DNA of 64,000 bases from CALAED01 sp036378315. Its GTDB lineage: Bacteria > Actinomycetota > Actinomycetes > Streptosporangiales > Streptosporangiaceae. The DNA lies in contig DASUWU010000165.1 of NCBI GenBank assembly GCA_036378315.1, forward strand, positions 27,037 to 91,036. The letters are read 5' to 3'. Of the stretch, positions 1 to 8,474 are shown in pieces. A model generated the notes under the pieces. That model was not told the DNA's origin and ran no database searches. It saw only the letters and a program-made list of their open reading frames with translations. The position numbers and the translations under genes were made by a program. Position 1 is the stretch's first letter; every line of letters begins with the position of its first letter.

Positions 1-1
1 C

Positions 2-148
2 AAGGTGCTCATCCGCCCGCCGACGGCGATCCCCGAGCACCGCCGCGGGGTGCTGCTCGCCGTGGTCGAGGGTTGCGAGGTGCACAACTCGATCATGCGA
101 ACCCCCCAGATACACATCGACATCGACTCGGCCGCGCGAGCGGCATGA
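2..148 (+). CDS. OsmC family protein, C-terminal part (5' end outside window)
   Basis: Only the last 48 codons are present. They read from base 2 in a single open frame to TGA and contain GCEVHNSIMRTPQI, a stretch typical of the C-terminal part of OsmC/Ohr-like proteins, where a conserved Cys lies in the second helix. Family members are small peroxidases that reduce organic hydroperoxides in the cytoplasm with a thiol cofactor. The Cys here fits the second reactive thiol, but the first lies outside the window, so activity cannot be judged. The next gene, a DoxX-family membrane protein, is co-oriented 48 bp downstream and may share the transcript. The assignment rests on a short motif. Confidence 0.6.
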   Translation, partial: KVLIRPPTAIPEHRRGVLLAVVEGCEVHNSIMRTPQIHIDIDSAARAA

Positions 149-155
149 TCCCCCA

Positions 156-173
156 GACCGGATGGGTCCGGTC
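156..173. promoter_or_regulatory. Short inverted repeat before the doxX-like gene
   Basis: GACCGGA and TCCGGTC form 7-bp perfect arms around a 4-nt loop. The repeat lies between the OsmC stop and the DoxX ribosome binding site. It could be a weak hairpin or an operator; the sequence does not decide. Confidence 0.25.
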
Positions 174-196
174 CGTACAAGTAAGAAGGAGTGGAC

Positions 197-766
197 ATGG
201 CCACGACAGACCGGCCGCGGCCTGCGGGCGGCAGTCACGCCACCCCCGCCGCCACGCGGCCCGCAGTATCCACAGTGAGCGCGCACGGCGCGGTCGCCTA
301 CGTCTGGGCGGTCGCCCGGCTCTTCCTCGGCTGGATCTTCCTGTGGGCGTTCCTGGACAAGCTGTTCGGGCTCGGACACGAGACCCCCTCCGCCAAGTCA
401 TGGCTGGACGGCGGCAACCCCACCAAGGGCTTCCTGAGCGGAGCCAAGGGTCCGTTCGAGGGCTTCTACCACAACATCGCCGGTGACCCCTGGGCGAACT
501 GGCTGTTCATGCTCGGCCTGGCCGGCATCGGGGCCGCCCTCATCCTCGGCATCGGCATCAGGATCGCGGCGGCGGCCGGCGTGGTGCTGGTCGTCATGAT
601 GTGGGCCGCGGTGCTGCCCCCCGAGAACAACGTGTTCATGGACGACCACCTCGTCTACGCCGTGGTGCTCATCGGGCTGGCGCTGGTGAGCGCCGGCGAC
701 ACGCTCGGCCTCGGCCGCTGGTGGGGGAGCACCCAACTGGTGCGCACCTACCCGATCCTGAAGTGA
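197..766 (+). CDS. DoxX family integral membrane protein
   Basis: The protein has about 189 residues. A polar N-terminus of about 35 residues is followed by four hydrophobic segments: around the RLFLGWIFLWAFLDKLFGLG stretch, the WLFMLGLAGIGAALILGIGI stretch, AAGVVLVVMMWAAV and LVYAVVLIGLALV. This is the DoxX/DoxD topology. Archaeal DoxDA is a thiosulfate:quinone oxidoreductase, and mycobacterial DoxX works with SodA and a thiosulfate sulfurtransferase in thiol-oxidant defence; which role applies here is unknown. I chose ATG 197 over GTG 191 because AAGGAG at 186-191 then sits 5 nt upstream. A strong hairpin at 814-853 follows. The preceding OsmC gene suggests a shared link to oxidative or thiol stress, which is inference. 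Confidence 0.75.
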   Translation: MATTDRPRPAGGSHATPAATRPAVSTVSAHGAVAYVWAVARLFLGWIFLWAFLDKLFGLGHETPSAKSWLDGGNPTKGFLSGAKGPFEGFYHNIAGDPWANWLFMLGLAGIGAALILGIGIRIAAAAGVVLVVMMWAAVLPPENNVFMDDHLVYAVVLIGLALVSAGDTLGLGRWWGSTQLVRTYPILK

Positions 767-813
767 GACCGGCTGCGGCACCCGGCGCGCCCGCCGCGGT
801 AGCCGCAGCCAGC

Positions 814-853
814 CGAGGACCCTCGCCGCAGGCCACGCCGGCGAGGGTCCTCG
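814..853 (+). terminator. Strong hairpin downstream of the doxX-like gene
   Basis: Two perfectly complementary 14-bp arms (814-827 and 840-853) enclose a 12-nt loop, 48 bp after the doxX stop. There is no T-tract, which is common for actinomycete terminators. It probably ends the osmC-doxX transcript. Confidence 0.65.
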
Positions 854-1082
854 CATGTCCGCGTCTTCCCGCGCGCGAGGGATGGGGTCGCGGCTCGCGC
901 CGGTCGTCAGGGCCGCGCGCCGATACGGCCAGGCCGGCCTCGACGGGGCGTCGGGAGCATGGTAAAGAACTGTCGGCCGCCGATCACGAAGGCCCGGCAT
1001 GGCCGGCCGTCCGGCCGGCGGCGACCCCCACCCGAGGCAGAGGTGCGTCCGCCACGGCGGAAGCGGGAAAGAGGACGGCCAC

Positions 1083-1928
1083 GTGGCGCGAGCAGGAGCC
1101 GCCCCCGCCGGAACGACGACGACGGAGTTCGGCTTCCACAGCCTCGACGGGCTGCGGCTGCGCGGCACCCTCGTACGGCCGCCGGCGACCGCCGGCCCGG
1201 CGGTCGTCCTCGTCCACGGCGGCGGCGTCACGCGCGAGGAGGGCGGGTTCTTCACCCGTCTTGCCGACGGGCTGGCCGGGGCCGGCCTGCCGAGCCTGCG
1301 GTTCGACCTCCGCGGGCACGGCGAGAGCGAGGGCCGGCAGGAGGATCTGACCATCTCCAGCGTGCTCAACGACGTCTTCGCCGCGGTCGAGCTGGCCGCC
1401 GGCGAGGTCGGCGGCCGGTCGGTCAGCGTCGTCGGCGCGAGCTTCGGGGGCGGCATCGCGGCCGGCTTCGGCGCCCGCCGGCCAGGAATGCTGCACCGCC
1501 TGGTGCTGCTCAACCCGCTCCTCGACTACAAGAAGCGTTTCATCGACGACAAGCCCTACTGGCAGGGCGGCCGGATCAGCGAGGAGGCGGGCCGTGAGCT
1601 CGCCGCGCGCGGGTATCTCGAGCACTCGCCCAGCTTCAGGCTCGGCCGCCCGCTGCTCAACGAGCTCTTCCACATGCGGCCGGATCTCATGCTGGGCGAC
1701 ATCGAGGCGCCGACGCTGATCGTGCATGGCACGGGCGACACCTTCATTCCCGTGCGGTCGTCACGGGAGTCGATCAGCCGGTTCAGGTGCGCCGTGAAGC
1801 TCGTCGAGATCGACGGCGCGCAACACGGGTTCGCCGTGCACGACGACCCGGGATATCGCCACCCGCGGACGCGGGAATGGCAGCAGTCCGTCATCACCAC
1901 GGTCGCGACGTGGTTGACCGCGCGGTAG
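1083..1928 (+). CDS. Alpha/beta hydrolase (serine esterase/peptidase-like)
   Basis: The 281-residue product has the alpha/beta-hydrolase landmarks. They are an oxyanion strand with VLVHGGG, the strand RFDLRGHGES, a nucleophile elbow with Ser (VVGASFGGG in place of GxSxG, so G-A-S-F-G), a late acidic residue in LIVHGTGDTFIP and a catalytic His in DGAQHGFAVHDD. It resembles the serine aminopeptidase S33/dienelactone-hydrolase-like group, so it is probably a cytoplasmic esterase of unknown substrate. Start choice: GTG 1083 has GAGGA about 7 nt upstream. An ATG at 999 would add 28 residues of low-complexity sequence that looks non-coding. It is convergent with the XRE regulator, with a shared hairpin between them. 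Confidence 0.75.
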   Translation: MARAGAAPAGTTTTEFGFHSLDGLRLRGTLVRPPATAGPAVVLVHGGGVTREEGGFFTRLADGLAGAGLPSLRFDLRGHGESEGRQEDLTISSVLNDVFAAVELAAGEVGGRSVSVVGASFGGGIAAGFGARRPGMLHRLVLLNPLLDYKKRFIDDKPYWQGGRISEEAGRELAARGYLEHSPSFRLGRPLLNELFHMRPDLMLGDIEAPTLIVHGTGDTFIPVRSSRESISRFRCAVKLVEIDGAQHGFAVHDDPGYRHPRTREWQQSVITTVATWLTAR

Positions 1929-1938
1929 GAGCGGCCGC

Positions 1939-1988
1939 GGCGTAGGCGGCATGTCCAGTTGGGCCGTAGCCGCCGGCATGCCTACGCC
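1939..1988. terminator. Bidirectional hairpin between convergent genes
   Basis: GGCGTAGGC (1939-1947) and GCCTACGCC (1980-1988) are perfect 9-bp arms in the gap between the hydrolase stop (1928) and the stop of the opposing regulator (1982-1984). The right arm overlaps the regulator's last codons. The position fits a shared terminator; there is no T-tract. Confidence 0.4.
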
Positions 1989-4015
1989 AGCACCGCGGCG
2001 CGCAGCGCGGCGACGTCGCCGCGGTCGCGCCACCGGCCCAGCCGGCGGACGAGCCTGAGCACCTCCTGGTGAGTGCGCGCCGAGTTCGTCTCGCGCGCCA
2101 GTGCCAGGGCCCGCAGCCCGGCGGCCGACGCCTCGCCCGGCTCGCCGGCGGCCGCGTACGCCAGCGCCTTGAGCGACAGGAAATGGCCGTAGTCGCGCCG
2201 GGAGAACGCCCCCTCGGTCAGCCATCGGCCGTAGAGTTCGAGTGCCCGCCCCGCTCGGCCTGCCTCGCCGTAACACATGGCGACCTGCAGGTTGAGCAGC
2301 GCCTCGCTGTAATGGGCGGACAGCCCGGCCGCCGGGTCGAGCGCGGCCGGGTCGTGCCGGGCGAACAGGGCGCGGGCCCGATCGAGCCGCCGCTCGACGG
2401 TGTCGAAGTCGCGGCCGAGCAGCGCGTGCGCGCGGGCCTCCTGCTGCGCGGCTTCGGCGAGGATGTGCGGCGGCAGCCGCCACGGACCCTCCTGGGCGGC
2501 CTGGGCGAAGGTCAGCATGCGGACGGCGTCGCGGTCGTCCCACGCGGCCTGCGCCTTCTTGAGCAGCATGTAGCCCTGCATGGAGAAGTCGTGGGCGGCC
2601 TGCGCCCACTCCACCGCGCGGTCGCGCCAGTAGCCGGCCAGCTCCTGCATCAGCAGGTCGCGGTAGAAGAAGCCGGCGAGCTCGGCGGCACGGGAGCCGA
2701 CCCGCAGCAGGTCTCGTCCGACCTCGGGTCGCGCTCCGGTGGTCAGCTGCCCGACGGCGGCGATCAGGCCCATGAGGGCCGGAATGCTGCGTTTGGGCCC
2801 GTGGCGGCGGTCGCTCGCCGCGCAGGCGTCGAGCCGCCGGGTGAGGTGGCCCACGACGGCGTCGTCCGCGTAGCGCCGGGCGTCGGTCAGCGCGATCGCG
2901 ATGTGCTGGAGCTCGTCGAGGCCGATCGCGGGCAGCGGCCCGGCCCCGAATCCGCGTTCGAAGAAGGTGGTGCGCGACAGCTCCGCCAGCCGCCGCCACT
3001 CGTCCTCGTCGGGGACGGGGTCGTGCCCTGAGAGGTCGGCGCGGGAGAAGTCGGCTCGCGAGAGGTGGTGCTGCGGCTCCGGCGGCCCGGCCGGTGCGGG
3101 CGGGTCCGGTGCCGGCGGGGGTGCCGGTGTGGCCACCGGCGCTGGTGCGGGTGGGACTGGTGCGGGTGGGACCGGCGCGGATGGGGTCAGGTCCGGCGTG
3201 GGGACGTTCGGCGTGGGGACGTTCGGCGTGGGCACGGCCGGCGTGGGCACGGCCGGCGGGACGGCGGGTGCGGGCGCGGGTGGGGCGGCGGGGGTCGGTG
3301 GCTGAGGTGGAGCAGTTGGCGGGGGCGCCGGCGGCGCCTGGCTCGGCGGGCGAGCGGGAGCGGCCGGCCCGGCCGGCGCCGGCTCGGCCGCGGCGCCGCC
3401 GTGCCCGGGGGAAGCGGACTGCCCGGCGGCGCCGGCCCCGCACCGGCAACCAGACGGCTGCGAGACGGCGGCCGCCTGCGTGCCGGTGCCGGCGGCGGAG
3501 GGAGGCGGTGCGGCGAGTTCTGGATGGGCGCCGGCCCGGCTCAGGCGGCCGGACGCCCCCGACGTGTCCGGGCCGACGGCGGACAAGGCGGATACGGCGG
3601 ACCGCTCGGGTCCCGCGCCGGCGGTGGGAGCGGACTCCCGTAGGGCGGCGGCGGGGAACCAGAGCAGATCCACCGGGATGCGCAGGATGTGGGCCCATTG
3701 CACGAGCCTGTCGATGTTCTGGATGGGTGGGCCGCTCTCGATGCGGCTGAGCTGGGCCTGTGTCAGGAAGAACCATGACGCGGCCACGCTCTGCGGGATC
3801 GGGCGGCCGCAGGCGTGGGTGCGGAACGCCCGCTCGATCTTGCCCATGTGGCGGGTGGCGAGGGCCTGGCGCATCTGCGCGGACTCCCAGAACTGGGCAG
3901 GAACCTCGGGCGGACTAATAAGGACATCTCTGGCCTTTTTCTGGCAAGCTGCACACATTTCGCCGGGATTGTCGCGAGCCAGCCGGGTATCGCATCGGCC
4001 GCAAAAACGCTCCAT
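1982..4015 (-). CDS. XRE-family regulator with N-terminal zinc ribbon and C-terminal TPR-like region
   Basis: The product has 677 residues. Residues 5-24 hold CGRC and CAAC pairs (Cys5, 8, 21, 24), a likely zinc ribbon. Residues about 45-115 form an XRE-type helix-turn-helix (SVAASWFFLTQAQLSRIESG). About 200 residues then follow that are mostly Pro/Ala, with repeats such as VPTPNVPTPN. The C-terminal half is helical and Ala/Leu/Arg rich, resembling the TPR-like ligand-binding region of actinomycete XRE regulators. It probably acts as a cytoplasmic DNA-binding regulator with a signal-binding helical domain; no ligand can be named. A small unknown gene is transcribed divergently at 4313, and the shared gap carries three copies of an 8-mer (4095-4133) that could be its operator. 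Upstream of ATG 4015 only a weak ribosome binding site is seen. Confidence 0.75.
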   Translation of the reverse strand: MERFCGRCDTRLARDNPGEMCAACQKKARDVLISPPEVPAQFWESAQMRQALATRHMGKIERAFRTHACGRPIPQSVAASWFFLTQAQLSRIESGPPIQNIDRLVQWAHILRIPVDLLWFPAAALRESAPTAGAGPERSAVSALSAVGPDTSGASGRLSRAGAHPELAAPPPSAAGTGTQAAAVSQPSGCRCGAGAAGQSASPGHGGAAAEPAPAGPAAPARPPSQAPPAPPPTAPPQPPTPAAPPAPAPAVPPAVPTPAVPTPNVPTPNVPTPDLTPSAPVPPAPVPPAPAPVATPAPPPAPDPPAPAGPPEPQHHLSRADFSRADLSGHDPVPDEDEWRRLAELSRTTFFERGFGAGPLPAIGLDELQHIAIALTDARRYADDAVVGHLTRRLDACAASDRRHGPKRSIPALMGLIAAVGQLTTGARPEVGRDLLRVGSRAAELAGFFYRDLLMQELAGYWRDRAVEWAQAAHDFSMQGYMLLKKAQAAWDDRDAVRMLTFAQAAQEGPWRLPPHILAEAAQQEARAHALLGRDFDTVERRLDRARALFARHDPAALDPAAGLSAHYSEALLNLQVAMCYGEAGRAGRALELYGRWLTEGAFSRRDYGHFLSLKALAYAAAGEPGEASAAGLRALALARETNSARTHQEVLRLVRRLGRWRDRGDVAALRAAVLA

Positions 4016-4094
4016 CTAGCCAGCCCTTATGCCTGGTGCCAGTGTCGCCGGATAAAGCTGAGTCTAACGAGGTCAAGCGGTACGGCAATATGAA

Positions 4095-4133
4095 TTATGC
4101 GTGCGACGCATAACGATCATCATTGACGCATAA
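4095..4133. promoter_or_regulatory. Triple 8-mer operator candidate between divergent genes
   Basis: TTATGCGT (4095-4102) and ACGCATAA (4106-4113) form a perfect inverted repeat with a 3-nt spacer. A third copy, ACGCATAA, lies at 4126-4133, 20 bp (about two helical turns) from the second. The cluster is AT-richer than its surroundings and sits between the XRE regulator and the divergent 4313 gene. Autoregulation by the XRE protein is the simplest reading, by inference. Confidence 0.55.
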
Positions 4134-4312
4134 GCGTTCCGCCGGGAATGGACGAGGCTGGGACGAGCGGCCGAACACTTACCTCCTACCCGCCGAGAAC
4201 CCGAGCGGGGCCGACCCGGCGACGACCGCCCGCGTGGCGGAGGGACCCGGGAGCCGGGACGGGCAGCCATGTGTCCGGCACGTGCGACCACCGAGCGCGA
4301 AGGAGCCAGGGC

Positions 4313-4591
4313 ATGGCATGGGCGACGGCAAATGACGGGGGCGGCAGGTCCGGCGGCGCGCATCTTCGCAGGATGTCGCCGCGGCGTACGGCGGCGCGCC
4401 GGGCGGACGTGGAGCAGGTGCTGTGGCTCGCCCGGCTACGGCGAGACTTTCCCGACTGGGCGTTCCTCTTCGACCCGTGGGCCTGCGTCTGGGTGGCGGT
4501 CCAGGGGCGTTATCGCATCGAGATGGCCGCCACGGCGAACGCCCTGCATGAATCGCTTCGCAATCAGCGCGCCGGGCGTACGGAAAAGTGA
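4313..4591 (+). CDS. Small conserved-looking protein of unknown function
   Basis: A 92-residue protein: a polar, Arg/Gly-rich N-terminus of about 35 residues, then a compact region with VEQVLWLARLRRDFPDWAFL, then FDPWACVWVAVQGRYRIEMA, ending in a polar helix. The Trp/Phe-rich core without a long hydrophobic run suggests a small globular cytoplasmic protein. ATG 4313 is chosen because AAGGAG lies about 8 nt upstream; extension further upstream reads through low-complexity sequence. It is divergent from the XRE/TPR regulator and shares its operator-like gap, so it may be that regulator's target. I do not recognise a named domain. Confidence 0.55.
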   Translation: MAWATANDGGGRSGGAHLRRMSPRRTAARRADVEQVLWLARLRRDFPDWAFLFDPWACVWVAVQGRYRIEMAATANALHESLRNQRAGRTEK

Positions 4592-4618
4592 AATGCGCGT
4601 CCGCACGGCCGCATGCAA

Positions 4619-4650
4619 CTGGCGAATGCACGGGCAGATGCACTCGCCAG
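4619..4650. terminator. Hairpin after pntB, between convergent genes
   Basis: Twelve-base arms at 4619-4630 and 4639-4650 flank an 8-nt loop. Read on the minus strand, all 12 pairs form, one of them a G-U pair. It lies just past the pntB stop and 28 bp past the stop of the opposing small gene, so it could terminate both. Confidence 0.55.
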
Positions 4651-4691
4651 ATGTTCCTACGTGGGCGTGCCAGGTCCCGGCCGTGCCGAAA

Positions 4692-6104
4692 TCAACCGAC
4701 GAGCACCTTGACCGCGGCCGTCATCTCCGCGAGCGCCTTCTTGGCGTCGGCGAAGTACATGCTGGTGCGCGGGTCGGTGTAGAGCTCGTTGTCGATGCCC
4801 GCGTAACCGTGGCCCATCGACCGCTTGATCACGATGACGCTCTTGGCCTTGTCGACGTCGAGGATGGGCATGCCCGAGATCGCCGTGCCAGGCCGCCTGG
4901 CCGCCGGGTTGGTCACGTCGTTCGCGCCGACGACGAGCGCCACGTCGGTCTGGGGGAACTCCGGGTTGATCTCGTCCATCTCCTTGAGCTGGTCGTAGGG
5001 CACGTTCGCCTCGGCGAGCAGCACGTTCATGTGCCCCGGCATCCGGCCGGCGACCGGGTGGATGGCGTACAGGACGTTCACGCCGCGTGCCTCCAGCAGT
5101 TCGGCCAGCGAGCGCAGCTCGTGCTGCGCCTGGGCGGCGGCCAGCCCGTACCCGGGCACCACGACCACCCTGGAGGCGTACGCGAGCTGGATGGCGGCGT
5201 CATCGGCCGACAGCGACCGCACCTGACCGCCGCCGCCGGCCACGGCCGGGGCCGCGCTGTCACCGGTGCCGAAGCCGCCGACCATGATGTTGGCCAGCGA
5301 CCGGTTCATGGCGTCAGCCATCAGCTTGGTGAGGATGCCACCGGACGCGCCGACGAGCGCCCCCGCCGTGATGAGCACGGTGTTGCCGACGACGAACCCG
5401 GCCATCGCGACCGCGGTCCCGGTGAACGCGTTGAGCAGGGAGATCACGACGGGCATGTCGGCACCGCCGATCGGCATGACCATCGTCACGCCGAAGCCCA
5501 GCGCGGCCAGCGCGAGCACGGTGAGCAGCGCCACCCCGCCGCGACCGGCGATGAGGAAGCCGGCGGCCGTCGCCATCCCGGCCACGAGCGCCGCGTTGAC
5601 GAGCCGGGCGGCGGGAAAGACGACCGGGCGGCTGGCCACCATGCCCTGCAGCTTGCCTGACGCGATCAGCGAGCCGGAGAAGGTCACCGCGCCGATCACG
5701 ACGTCCAGCGTGATCGGCACCGAAACCTGCGCGGACATGTCCGCCGTTCCCCCGCCCCGGACGACGTCGTGGATCGCGACCAGCGCGGCCGCGCCGCCGC
5801 CCACCGCGTTGAACAGGCTCACCAGCTGCGGCATCGCCGTCATCGGCACCCGCCGCGCGGCCAGCAGCCCGGCGGCCGCGCCGAACGCGCCGCCCGCCGC
5901 CAGCACGACCCAGGCGACCGGCCGTACGCTTCCCGCGTGCACGAGCACCGCGAACGTCGCGGCCACGGCGGTGACCATGCCGGCGGCCGACAATAGGTTC
6001 CCCCGCCGCGCGGTGATCGGCGAGTTCATCAGATGCAGCCCCAGCACGAAGCAGGCCGCGGCGGCCAGGTAGATCAGCCGGATCGTGGTGTCGAAACCAC
6101 TCAT
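4692..6104 (-). CDS. pntB: NAD(P) transhydrogenase subunit beta
   Basis: The 470-residue protein starts with a run of membrane helices (from IRLIYLAAAACFVLGL through about residue 260). It ends in the NADP(H)-binding domain III with VVVVPGYGLAAAQAQHEL, GRMPGHMNVLLAEANVPYD, the VGANDVTNPAAR nucleotide motif and SVIVIKRSMGHGYAGIDNEL, all diagnostic of PntB. With PntAa and PntAb it forms the proton-translocating enzyme that couples hydride transfer between NADH and NADP+ to the proton gradient. Its ATG overlaps the pntAb stop by 4 nt, so translation is coupled. The transhydrogenase could balance the NADH and NADPH pools used by the NAD(P)-linked hydrogenase encoded nearby. No GGGAC-type box was found upstream of the operon. 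Confidence 0.95.
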   Translation of the reverse strand: MSGFDTTIRLIYLAAAACFVLGLHLMNSPITARRGNLLSAAGMVTAVAATFAVLVHAGSVRPVAWVVLAAGGAFGAAAGLLAARRVPMTAMPQLVSLFNAVGGGAAALVAIHDVVRGGGTADMSAQVSVPITLDVVIGAVTFSGSLIASGKLQGMVASRPVVFPAARLVNAALVAGMATAAGFLIAGRGGVALLTVLALAALGFGVTMVMPIGGADMPVVISLLNAFTGTAVAMAGFVVGNTVLITAGALVGASGGILTKLMADAMNRSLANIMVGGFGTGDSAAPAVAGGGGQVRSLSADDAAIQLAYASRVVVVPGYGLAAAQAQHELRSLAELLEARGVNVLYAIHPVAGRMPGHMNVLLAEANVPYDQLKEMDEINPEFPQTDVALVVGANDVTNPAARRPGTAISGMPILDVDKAKSVIVIKRSMGHGYAGIDNELYTDPRTSMYFADAKKALAEMTAAVKVLVG

Positions 6105-6406
6105 GGGGAGTGCTCCTTGCGGGCGGCGGGGGAGCGGAACATGTCGAGCATCCGGTCGGTGACGACGTAGCCGCCCACCACGTTCATGGCGGCGAACGCG
6201 GCGGCCACGAACGCGATCACGTAGCCGGTGGCGTTGTCGGCCGTCAGCGCGATGATCAACGCGCCGGACAGCACGATGCCGTGGATGGAGTTGGCCGCCG
6301 ACATCAGCGGCGTGTGCAGCGTCGTGGGCACCTTGCTGATGACCTCGAAGCCCACCAGCAGGCTCAGCACGAAGATGCTCAGATCGGTCAGGAACTCGGC
6401 GGTCAT
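6101..6406 (-). CDS. pntAb: NAD(P) transhydrogenase membrane subunit PntAb
   Basis: A 101-residue membrane protein with three hydrophobic segments (LSIFVLSLLVGFEVI, GIVLSGALIIAL and VIAFVAAAFAAMNVVGGYVV). The motif VPTTLHTPLMSAANSIHGIVL is typical of the domain II helices of the alpha subunit. In split transhydrogenases this peptide is a separate gene between the soluble NAD(H)-binding PntAa and PntB, as here. Both junctions are 4-nt ATGA overlaps, fixing a translationally coupled three-gene operon. Confidence 0.92.
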   Translation of the reverse strand: MTAEFLTDLSIFVLSLLVGFEVISKVPTTLHTPLMSAANSIHGIVLSGALIIALTADNATGYVIAFVAAAFAAMNVVGGYVVTDRMLDMFRSPAARKEHSP

Positions 6407-7569
6407 GCCGTACCTCCGGTCGGGGAACGGTCGGCGGCGTCGCCGCCGGATTCGGCCGCGGGCCGGGGGGCGTCGCCCGCGTGCGCGACGACGACGCCGG
6501 CCTGGATCGGGTCGTCGAGGTCGATGGCGATCCGCCCGTCCCTGACGAGATGCCCGAGCAGCGCGCTGACGTTGCGCGCGTACGCGGCCGACGCGGCGCC
6601 CGGCATGGTTGCGGGCAGGTTGTCGGCGCCGATCACGGTCACCCCGTTCTCGGTGACGACCGTCTCGCCCGGCACCGAACCGGCGACGTTGCCGCCCTGC
6701 TGGCTCGCGGCGATGTCGACCACCACCGAGCCTGGGCGCATCCCCTTGACCGCGGCGTCGGTGACGAGCAGCGGCGGCCGCCGTCCCTTGACCCGCGCTG
6801 TGGTGATGACGACATCCTGCTTGACGATGTGCTCGGCCAGCTCGTCCTGCTGGTCGCGCTGCTCCGATTCGGTCAGCGGCCTGGCGTAGCCGCCCTCGCC
6901 CGCCGCCGACGCGACCGACTCCAGCTCGATGAAGGCGGCGCCCAGCGAAGCCACCTCGGCGCGCGCCGCGGGGCGCACGTCGTATCCCGTGACGACCGCG
7001 CCCAGCCGCCGCGCGGTGCCGATCGCCTGCAGGCCGGCGACGCCGGCCCCGAGCACCAGCACCCGCGCCGGCGGGACCGTCCCCGCCGCCGTGACGAGCA
7101 GGGGGAAGAAGCTCTCGTAGGTGTGCGCCGCCAGCACCGCGGCGGCGTATCCGGCCACGTTGTCCTGGGAGGTCAGCGCGTCCATCGACTGCGCGGCGCT
7201 GAGCGTACGCGGCAGGCCCTCGAAGTCGACCGCGGTGACGCCGCCGGCGGTCAGCTCGGCCAGCAGGCCGGGGTCGCCGGCCGTGCGCAGGGTGCCGATG
7301 ACCGCCTGGCCCGGCCGGAGGCTCGCGGCGTCGGGTGTGCCCACGCAGACCACGACGTCGGCCCGCGCGTACAGGTCGGCGGACGGCGTCATCTCGGCGC
7401 CCGCGTCGGCGTACGCGGAGTCCGGGAACCGCGCGCCGAGCCCGGCGGCCGGCTCGACCAGCACCGTGTAGCCCGCGTCAGTCAGGCGGCGTACGGCGTC
7501 CGGGGTCAGTGCCACCCGCCGTTCGCCCGGCGCCCTTTCTTTGATGACCCCAATGTTGAGCGTGGCCAT
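6403..7569 (-). CDS. pntAa: NAD(P) transhydrogenase soluble alpha subunit PntAa
   Basis: The product has 388 residues. It opens with IGVIKERAPGERRVALTPDAV, the N-terminal signature shared with alanine dehydrogenase. The core carries VLVLGAGVAGLQAIGTARRLGAVVTGYDVRP, the Rossmann NAD-binding fold, and later DIAASQQGGNVAGSVPGE and LPATMPGAASAAYARN. It is the extramembrane domain I that binds NAD(H). ATG 7569 is chosen because GGAG lies about 8 nt upstream and the family signature starts immediately; the frame extends further upstream but with non-coding-like sequence. It is the first gene of the operon. A 14-bp palindrome at 7620-7633 lies in the promoter region. Confidence 0.93.
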   Translation of the reverse strand: MATLNIGVIKERAPGERRVALTPDAVRRLTDAGYTVLVEPAAGLGARFPDSAYADAGAEMTPSADLYARADVVVCVGTPDAASLRPGQAVIGTLRTAGDPGLLAELTAGGVTAVDFEGLPRTLSAAQSMDALTSQDNVAGYAAAVLAAHTYESFFPLLVTAAGTVPPARVLVLGAGVAGLQAIGTARRLGAVVTGYDVRPAARAEVASLGAAFIELESVASAAGEGGYARPLTESEQRDQQDELAEHIVKQDVVITTARVKGRRPPLLVTDAAVKGMRPGSVVVDIAASQQGGNVAGSVPGETVVTENGVTVIGADNLPATMPGAASAAYARNVSALLGHLVRDGRIAIDLDDPIQAGVVVAHAGDAPRPAAESGGDAADRSPTGGTA

Positions 7570-7619
7570 AGAAATCTCCTCGTCGCTCCCGACGTGTCCG
7601 CTCGGCCGCACCCTATCCC

Positions 7620-7633
7620 GCGGTATGTACCGC
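7620..7633. promoter_or_regulatory. Palindrome upstream of the pnt operon
   Basis: GCGGTA-TG-TACCGC is a perfect 6-2-6 palindrome about 50 bp upstream of the pntAa start. The spacing would suit a promoter-overlapping operator. No regulator can be assigned. Confidence 0.3.
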
Positions 7634-7822
7634 TCCGGTCGCGGCCGGCCCGCAATGCCCGAACCGTCCGTGCCGATCAACTCCGCTTCGGACGCCGACC
7701 GCTGCCATGCCGTGCCGCGTTGGCGGCGAACGCACGCCAGGAGACGTAGGCGACGATACAGAGGCGAAAGATGGGCGCGAAAAGACGTACGTGAAAAGGA
7801 GACCGGAAAACCTCCGCGGCGG

Positions 7823-8374
7823 TCATCGGCCGAAGCCGCGAGAACGCTTCGTGCGCCCACGCGGCGGGGCGGCCTCCAGCGCGTCGGCGGGCGAGGAGAG
7901 CTCGGCGAAGGACGGGGCGGGGACCACCACGAGCGTCGCTCGGGCATGGCGCGCGCAGTAGCCCTGCGTCGAGCCCCTCAGCAGTCGGGACAGCAGGCGG
8001 CGCCGTCCCTGGCCGATGACGAGCAGGTCGCCGTCGTGGGCGAGCTCCGTCAGCACCGCGCCCGCATGGCCGTACGGACATGTGGCGGTGGCCTCCGGCC
8101 CCGCCGGTCCGGTCATCTCGGCCAGCAGCCTGGCGATCGCTACTGAGCTCCCGCGCTGGATCCCGGCCAGGTCGTCCACCGCGGGAACGGCGGGAACGCC
8201 GGGCAACGCGGGCGCCCGGACACCCTCCCGGTCGGGCTGGATCACGTGCGCCACGAGCAACGGCAGGTCACGCAGCCGTGCCTCGCCCACCGCCCAGGCC
8301 AGCGCCCATCGGGCGGCGGGAGAGTCGTCGAACCCCACGATGACGCGCGGAGTCTTGGTCCATATCTGCCTCAC
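7823..8374 (-). CDS. Universal stress protein, single USP domain
   Basis: A 183-residue protein with the UspA fold: the first strand RVIVGFDDSPAARWALAWAVGEA, a central LLVAHVIQP strand, and a late LVIGQGRRRLLSRLLRGSTQ segment resembling the ATP-binding Gly-rich loop, then TLVVVPAP. The loop departs from the usual G-x2-G-x9-G-S spacing, so ATP binding is uncertain. A charged tail of about 25 residues follows. The proposed start is GTG 8374, with GGGAG upstream at a rather long spacing of about 11 nt. USPs are typical DosR-regulon members in mycobacteria. Two GGGAC-type boxes lie between this gene and the divergent 8708 gene, so hypoxic induction is inferred. Confidence 0.8.
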   Translation of the reverse strand: MRQIWTKTPRVIVGFDDSPAARWALAWAVGEARLRDLPLLVAHVIQPDREGVRAPALPGVPAVPAVDDLAGIQRGSSVAIARLLAEMTGPAGPEATATCPYGHAGAVLTELAHDGDLLVIGQGRRRLLSRLLRGSTQGYCARHARATLVVVPAPSFAELSSPADALEAAPPRGRTKRSRGFGR

Positions 8375-8474
8375 GGCCGGCGTGCTCCCTGATGGCTCCC
8401 TTGGACTTCCCCTTTTCCTCCTCAGTGCATCGGCGGCGGCGCGACGCGGGCAGAGGCATCGTGCTCCCCGGCCG

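Noticed and set aside
398..1513. Long frames on the strand opposite to real genes throughout the window
   Set aside because: Very high GC opens long antisense frames. Their products are low-complexity and Arg/Pro/Gly-rich and conflict with well-recognised genes on the other strand.
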